Below, piece after piece: positions 36,057 through 39,964 of a stretch of DNA of 39,964 nt; within the stretch, counting starts at the first letter, position 1; the number at the start of each line of letters is the position of its first letter. The notes below the pieces were generated by a model. It was not told the DNA's origin. It saw only the letters and a list, made by a program, of their open reading frames with translations, and made no database searches. The translations under genes and the position numbers were made by a program. This DNA comes from DATBGS01 sp036557885 (GTDB taxonomy: Bacteria > Chloroflexota > Ktedonobacteria > Ktedonobacterales > DATBGS01): the NCBI GenBank assembly GCA_036557885.1, contig DATBGS010000034.1, forward strand, positions 1 through 39,964. The letters run 5' to 3'.

Positions 36057-38429
36057 ATGCACAAGAGATCTGGCCTGTGGGAAACGATACAAGTGCATCT
36101 TGGGCGCGTTCGCCCAAAGGTTCGCAATCTGAAAGATGCCTCGTACTTGACAAAGTGGTTGGTGGTGAGTTCGCTGATTGGAGCAGTCGCGGGAGTCGGG
36201 GCAATTGCCTTCACCCTGGCTATCACCTGGGCCACTCACTTATTTCTGGGAATCCTCGTCGACTATCAGCCACCAAACCCACAGGGAGAAGGGGGTGGAG
36301 GCAATCTCGCACCACTGTTAGATGTTGGGGAGCACCCGTTATTTTTGCTGCTGCCTCTGGTGGTTGGGCTAGGCGGTCTGCTGAGCGGTCTCCTTGTCTT
36401 TACGTTTGCTCCAGAAGCAGAAGGGCACGGCACGGATGCAGCTATCGCCGCTTTTCACTACGAGGAAGGGCGTGTGCGGGCGCGTATACCCTTCATCAAA
36501 CTGGTCGCTTCAGCGCTGACCATTGGTTCTGGAGGGAGTGGAGGGCGTGAGGGGCCAACTGCCCAGATCTCTGCCGGATTTGGTTCACTGCTCGCCCGTT
36601 GGATGGGTCTTTCTGTAGCTGATCGCCGTATTGCCTTAGCCGCTGGCATTGGGGCAGGCATCGGAGCGATCTTCCGTGCTCCCCTTGGAGGAGCATTGAT
36701 TGGTGCGGAAATTCTCTACGCCCAGGATCTCGAAATTGAGGCGATCATTCCTGCTCTTATCGCCTCCATTATAGGCTACGCGATCTATGGGACCTGGGCG
36801 GGCTGGGGGCCTATCTTTGGGAACCAGGCACAGGATACCTTTAACAGTCCTGTGCAATTGATCTATTATGCGTTGCTTGGTGTTCTGTGTGGTGGAATTG
36901 GCATTCTCTATGCGCGTACCTTCCACGGCACCGCCAAGCTGTTTCATCGTCTCAAGCTCGCCCGACACTGGCTGTGGATCAAACCGACACTGGGAGGCAT
37001 CCTGGTCGGTCTGATGGGGCTAGCCATCCCCGAAGCACTGGGTATGGGGTATGGGTGGGTCCAGGCAGGCATGGGACCAATGCTCCTCACACTTCCGCTC
37101 TGGTTGGTGCTGGCGCTGCCCTTTGCCAAAATCCTTTCCACCTCACTCAGCATCGGTTCTGGGGGCAGTGGTGGCATTTTTGGGCCTGGCATGGTGATTG
37201 GCTGTATGGTTGGAGCCAGCGTTTGGCGAGTAAGCTTCCAACACCTCCCCGCTATTCCAGATACTCCCGCGCCCTTTGTGATCGTGGCCATGATGGCCTT
37301 GTTTGGGGGCATTGCGCATGCACCGCTGGCAGTGATGCTGATGGTGGCCGAAATGACCGGCAATCTCTCTCTCCTGGCGCCCGCGATGGTTGCCGTTGGG
37401 CTGGCAAGTATTGTGGTGGGGAGGCATACGATTTACACCAGCCAACTGGAGACGCGCGCCAATTCCCCTGCGCATCGGCTCCGCTTGAGTTTCCCGCTCC
37501 TTTCGACGCTGGTGGCGCGGGAAGCACTTCTGCCCCTGGCGAGCCAGCCGATCACTCCAGAGACCCCTGTCGAGCAGGTTGAAGCGAAGATCACGGCTGA
37601 GCATCATGGGGGTGTGATTGTGCGGAAGCCTGATAACACGCTGGCGGGGGTGGCCACCCTGACTGATGTGGGACGTGTCCCTGATCCGCTGCGTCCCCAC
37701 ACGGCCATTAACACCGTTATGACGAGGGACCCGGTGACGATCCATGCCGACGAGCCGCTAGATGAGGTGCTCGCACACTTGACGAAGGCTGGCATTCGGT
37801 GGGCGCCTGTGCTGGAAGAAGGAACGCATGGCGCTCCTCCTCGGCCTCTTGGGAGTGTTTCAGTGGCGAGCATCATGGACACCTATCAACGGGCGGTGGC
37901 GCAGGGAACCCGCCGGATGCGCAGCCTGGTTGAAGGCACGGTACTGGTCGAGGTGACGGTGACTCCTGAGTCTTTGCTTGCTGGCAAGACGCTCAAGCAA
38001 CTCCGCTTTCCCACCCAAACACTCGTCGTGGCGATCCGGCGTGGAGGGGCGCTGATCTTCCCGCATGGTGAGACGGAACTGCACTCAGGGGATGCTGTCA
38101 CTTTCTTAACGAATCCGGCAGTGGAGCCACAGCTCCGTGCGTATCTGGCAGGGCCAGAGGCCGCTCATGTAATTGCTAGCTCTCAAGCGGTTTCAGATGG
38201 GGAGTCGGGCGAGAATGATACGCAAACGCCCTCAGTGTCACCGAGGCACCGTCGCTGGCATCCATTGCTCTCTTCTCTTCGTCGCCAGCGAATTTCTCCC
38301 CATGCTGATAAGACGGCTCGTTCGAATGGGACACACCCACTGGCTCAGGAACAGCACCTCTCTTCGGAAGAGCAGGAGGAGAACGTAGCAGAACACCAAA
38401 GGCAACGTCCAGGAACATTCAGCCAGTAG
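36057..38429 (+). CDS. ClC-family chloride channel with CBS pair and TrkA-C domain
   Basis: From ATG 36057 (AAAGGGATGGT upstream; a TTG at 36036 is an alternative) a 790-residue protein. ClC membrane core about 30-445: EGHGTDAAIAAFHYEEGR, GSGGSGGREGPTAQISAGFG with the gating Glu, GALIGAEILYAQDLEIEAII, and GSGGSGGIFGPGMVIG. A CBS pair follows (about 480-615; VMTRDPVTIHADEPLDEVLA), then a TrkA-C-like domain (LVEVTVTPESLLAGKTLKQL ... HGETELHSGDAVTFL) and a charged tail. At the position of the proton Glu (E203) of E. coli ClC, the alignment gives Ile (A-E-I-L-Y), as in channels rather than antiporters. Regulated by the TetR site at 35909 (inference). Confidence 0.9.
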   Translation: MHKRSGLWETIQVHLGRVRPKVRNLKDASYLTKWLVVSSLIGAVAGVGAIAFTLAITWATHLFLGILVDYQPPNPQGEGGGGNLAPLLDVGEHPLFLLLPLVVGLGGLLSGLLVFTFAPEAEGHGTDAAIAAFHYEEGRVRARIPFIKLVASALTIGSGGSGGREGPTAQISAGFGSLLARWMGLSVADRRIALAAGIGAGIGAIFRAPLGGALIGAEILYAQDLEIEAIIPALIASIIGYAIYGTWAGWGPIFGNQAQDTFNSPVQLIYYALLGVLCGGIGILYARTFHGTAKLFHRLKLARHWLWIKPTLGGILVGLMGLAIPEALGMGYGWVQAGMGPMLLTLPLWLVLALPFAKILSTSLSIGSGGSGGIFGPGMVIGCMVGASVWRVSFQHLPAIPDTPAPFVIVAMMALFGGIAHAPLAVMLMVAEMTGNLSLLAPAMVAVGLASIVVGRHTIYTSQLETRANSPAHRLRLSFPLLSTLVAREALLPLASQPITPETPVEQVEAKITAEHHGGVIVRKPDNTLAGVATLTDVGRVPDPLRPHTAINTVMTRDPVTIHADEPLDEVLAHLTKAGIRWAPVLEEGTHGAPPRPLGSVSVASIMDTYQRAVAQGTRRMRSLVEGTVLVEVTVTPESLLAGKTLKQLRFPTQTLVVAIRRGGALIFPHGETELHSGDAVTFLTNPAVEPQLRAYLAGPEAAHVIASSQAVSDGESGENDTQTPSVSPRHRRWHPLLSSLRRQRISPHADKTARSNGTHPLAQEQHLSSEEQEENVAEHQRQRPGTFSQ

Positions 38430-38501
38430 CTTATGGTTCTGTGGCATCAGGGCTACTCTGAAGGAGGATGTGAGATAAAAAAGTACGAAACGGAGTGATG
38501 T

Positions 38502-39101
38502 ATGCGAGAAACGTCTACAAATGCCACTCAGCTACTCCAGGCGTATGCGCAGGGGCAGCGTCAGTTTTGTCACTGGAATCTCGCGCATGCCGATCTCGAA
38601 GGAGCTGACCTGCGTGATAGTGACTTGCGAGGCGCATGCCTGCGCGCTGCCAATCTGCGTGGAGCCATCTTGGACCGGGCCATCTGTACATGTGCAGATT
38701 TTCGCCAGGCAGATCTCATGCAGGCCAGTTTGTCAGATGCAGTGCTGGCTTATGCCTTGTTCGAGGGAGACTTGCTCGAAGAAGCGCTGCTCAGATCTGC
38801 TGATCTAACGGGAGCCCGCCTCACGTCCACGAATCTTCGCTGGGCATTTCTCCCCAATGCCATTCTTGTCGGTGCTGATCTCACAGATGCCCAGTTGGAG
38901 GGAGCGGACCTGCTCGAAGTGGTGCTGGGTGAATCCGACCGGGAGCAGAGGTGCTTTCAAATTTCACTGCCTGCTCTTGAAGGTCTTGCAGAACCACTTG
39001 CCATGTCTGAGAAGGGCAAACAGCGCTTTGCAACCGTCGTGGGAATCGAGCATCTGCCTGGAGTGTGGGTAGCCGAGTTAAAGAAGAAAGACTTCCATTG
39101 A
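38502..39101 (+). CDS. Pentapeptide-repeat protein
   Basis: A 199-residue protein. About 20-150 is a run of pentapeptide repeats (A[D/N]LxX): NLAHADLEGADLRDSDLRGA, CLRAANLRGAILDRA, DLTGARLTSTNLRWAFLPNA, ILVGADLTDAQLEGADLLEV, forming a right-handed beta-helix. The tail (about 155-199) is not repetitive. There is no Qnr-type loop evidence; function unknown. It lies 72 bases after the ClC gene and 6 bases before the next gene, so it is probably in the same operon. Confidence 0.88.
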   Translation: MRETSTNATQLLQAYAQGQRQFCHWNLAHADLEGADLRDSDLRGACLRAANLRGAILDRAICTCADFRQADLMQASLSDAVLAYALFEGDLLEEALLRSADLTGARLTSTNLRWAFLPNAILVGADLTDAQLEGADLLEVVLGESDREQRCFQISLPALEGLAEPLAMSEKGKQRFATVVGIEHLPGVWVAELKKKDFH

Positions 39102-39107
39102 ACCAGA

Positions 39108-39464
39108 ATGAGCAACCATTCAATGAATTACACATCACAAGATCAGCCCCCTTGTGAAGAGCCTCTGGCTCCCGGCACCCACGTCTTTGATGTCAACGGG
39201 GCCAAGGTGGGGCAGGTGCGCCTATCCGCCTTGAGTAAGGGGTATTTCATCGTCGAGCAGGGCTGGCTTGTCTCTCACGAATTATTCCTCCCTGCCACGT
39301 CTATCTCCCGGCGAGACACACGTGGAGTGAGCTTGAATCTCTCGAAACAGGAGCTTAGACAGCAGCGGTGGAGAGTGCCCCCTGATGAATGGCTGGTTGG
39401 AGAGCCAATGCACTCCCCAGCCCCGACCTCAGCAGAAGGCGAACCGCCTCTGAGCACTGACTGA
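39108..39464 (+). CDS. PRC-barrel/DUF2171-like small protein
   Basis: A 118-residue protein. Residues about 22-80 fit a PRC-barrel-like beta fold: GTHVFDVNGAKVGQVRLSAL, YFIVEQGWLVSHELFLPATS, then ISRRDTRGVSLNLSKQELRQ. The tail is Pro/Ser-rich and disordered. It starts six bases after the pentapeptide gene, and no membrane segment or signal is present. Such domains are often stress-associated or bind RNA/proteins; no function can be assigned here. Confidence 0.65.
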   Translation: MSNHSMNYTSQDQPPCEEPLAPGTHVFDVNGAKVGQVRLSALSKGYFIVEQGWLVSHELFLPATSISRRDTRGVSLNLSKQELRQQRWRVPPDEWLVGEPMHSPAPTSAEGEPPLSTD

Positions 39465-39543
39465 ATCCAGGTCCAACGGGTCAATCAACAAGAAGGGTGA
39501 GGAGGATGCTCAGGCCAGCGCGTTGCCTCGTTTTGAGAATGCT

Positions 39544-39582
39544 TGACTCGCCTTCGAAGCCAAGACACTCGAAGGCAAGTCA
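39544..39582 (+). terminator. Hairpin after the ClC operon
   Basis: TGACTCGCCTTCGA (39544-39557) pairs with TCGAAGGCAAGTCA (39569-39582), 13 of 14 positions, loop 11. No T run, so it may be a processing hairpin or weak terminator. Confidence 0.45.
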
Positions 39583-39621
39583 GTACAACGCCCAGCGGAT
39601 GCCACATGTTCGGGAGGGTCC

Positions 39622-39964
39622 ATGATGCCTCAGGTGTTGGTGATGGCGGCGGATGATAGGCTGCGTGATCTGCTCTTTGAATTCCTGATGGAAGAAGGGT
39701 ATCAAGTCAATTTGGCAGAGCATTGCAAGCAGGCGATTGAGGTCATGGAGCGCGAACACGGTTTGCTCGTGGTGTTTGATCTTCTCCCATCTGGTAGTGA
39801 GGGAGAAAACCTCATTCGCTGGTTAAAAGATTCGCAGCGGTTTGATCATCAGGTTGTGGCGCTGAGGGAAGGACCACCACTCGGGCCAGAGAGACGATGG
39901 TTGGCAACAGGTGCCATCAAGGCGGTGGTCCACAAAACTGTCAATATTGATCGATTGCTCTCAA
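39622..39964 (+). CDS. Receiver-domain protein, 3' end outside the window
   Basis: The frame is open from ATG 39622 (CGGGAGGGTCC upstream) to the window end, 114 codons. It is a receiver-like fold with the acceptor Asp in LLVVFDLLPSGSEG and the conserved-Lys region in AVVHKTVNIDRLL. The usual N-terminal acidic pair is present as Asp-Asp (VLVMAADDRLRDLLFEFLME). The phospho-acceptor environment looks normal enough for function. Output domain, if any, lies beyond 39964. Confidence 0.8.
   Translation, partial: MMPQVLVMAADDRLRDLLFEFLMEEGYQVNLAEHCKQAIEVMEREHGLLVVFDLLPSGSEGENLIRWLKDSQRFDHQVVALREGPPLGPERRWLATGAIKAVVHKTVNIDRLLS

Noticed and set aside
1..39964. CRISPR array, rRNA operon or prophage
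   Set aside because: No regularly spaced direct repeats, no rRNA sequence and no phage structural genes were seen.

Overview
The window looks like a piece of a free-living, mesophilic-to-thermophilic, respiring bacterium, most likely Chloroflexota of the Ktedonobacteria type. This is inferred from the mix of gene families: abundant IS1182-type elements, paired DUF1326/DUF2182 genes, F420-type (deazaflavin) nitroreductases, CopC/Sco/CtaG copper genes and NarL-type two-component pairs. There is no rRNA or complete tRNA to fix the taxonomy.

Layout. 1-1226: right part of an IS3-family element with a -1 frameshift transposase. 1630-2147: a RelE/ParE-type toxin-antitoxin pair. 2519-4308: a complete IS1182-family element. 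4349-6521: a winged-helix regulator and a large XRE/TPR-like regulator. 6522-9850: two copies of an unrecognised, apparently structured repeat element. One copy is split by an IS1182-family element (with CTAG on both sides and a nonsense-mutated transposase), the other by an ORF-less group II intron whose ends can be placed to the base. 10185-15293 (all minus strand): a copper/thiol operon-like group (CopC, YtkA/FixH-like, short CopC-like, TlpA thioredoxin, MauE/DoxX-like) next to a NarL-type histidine kinase and response regulator. 15430-17010: a graveyard of frameshifted DUF1326, DUF2182 and propeller-like sequence. 17044-20518 (minus): CtaG, Sco1/SenC, and intact DUF2182 and DUF1326 genes, together a cytochrome-oxidase copper-assembly neighbourhood. 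21039-22975: a small unknown gene, a third copy of the repeat element, and a replication-initiator-like helix-turn-helix protein. 23390-26413: an APC-type permease and a CPA1 Na+/H+ antiporter, each preceded by strong hairpins. 26467-29360 (minus): a second NarL-type kinase/regulator pair. 29403-31948 (minus): an ABC exporter followed by two F420-type nitroreductases. 32257-34190 (minus): a cupredoxin lipoprotein, an orphan Rieske protein and a universal stress protein. 34670-39964: a TetR regulator flanked by two near-identical palindromic operators, then a ClC chloride channel with CBS and TrkA-C domains, a pentapeptide-repeat protein, a PRC-barrel-like protein and the start of a receiver-domain protein.

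The most unusual object is the three-copy repeat element (6522-6665 plus 8447-8496; 8714-8722 plus 9388-9850; 21390-21854). Each copy has two or three units built around GGTCGAATCCGCGATC or GGGAGTCGAACCCGCTGTC. A hairpin is kept by a compensatory base-pair change, and copies 2 and 3 end in a conserved short helix-turn-helix reading frame. Removing the intron or the IS restores the repeat, which dates both insertions after the repeat and gives their exact boundaries.
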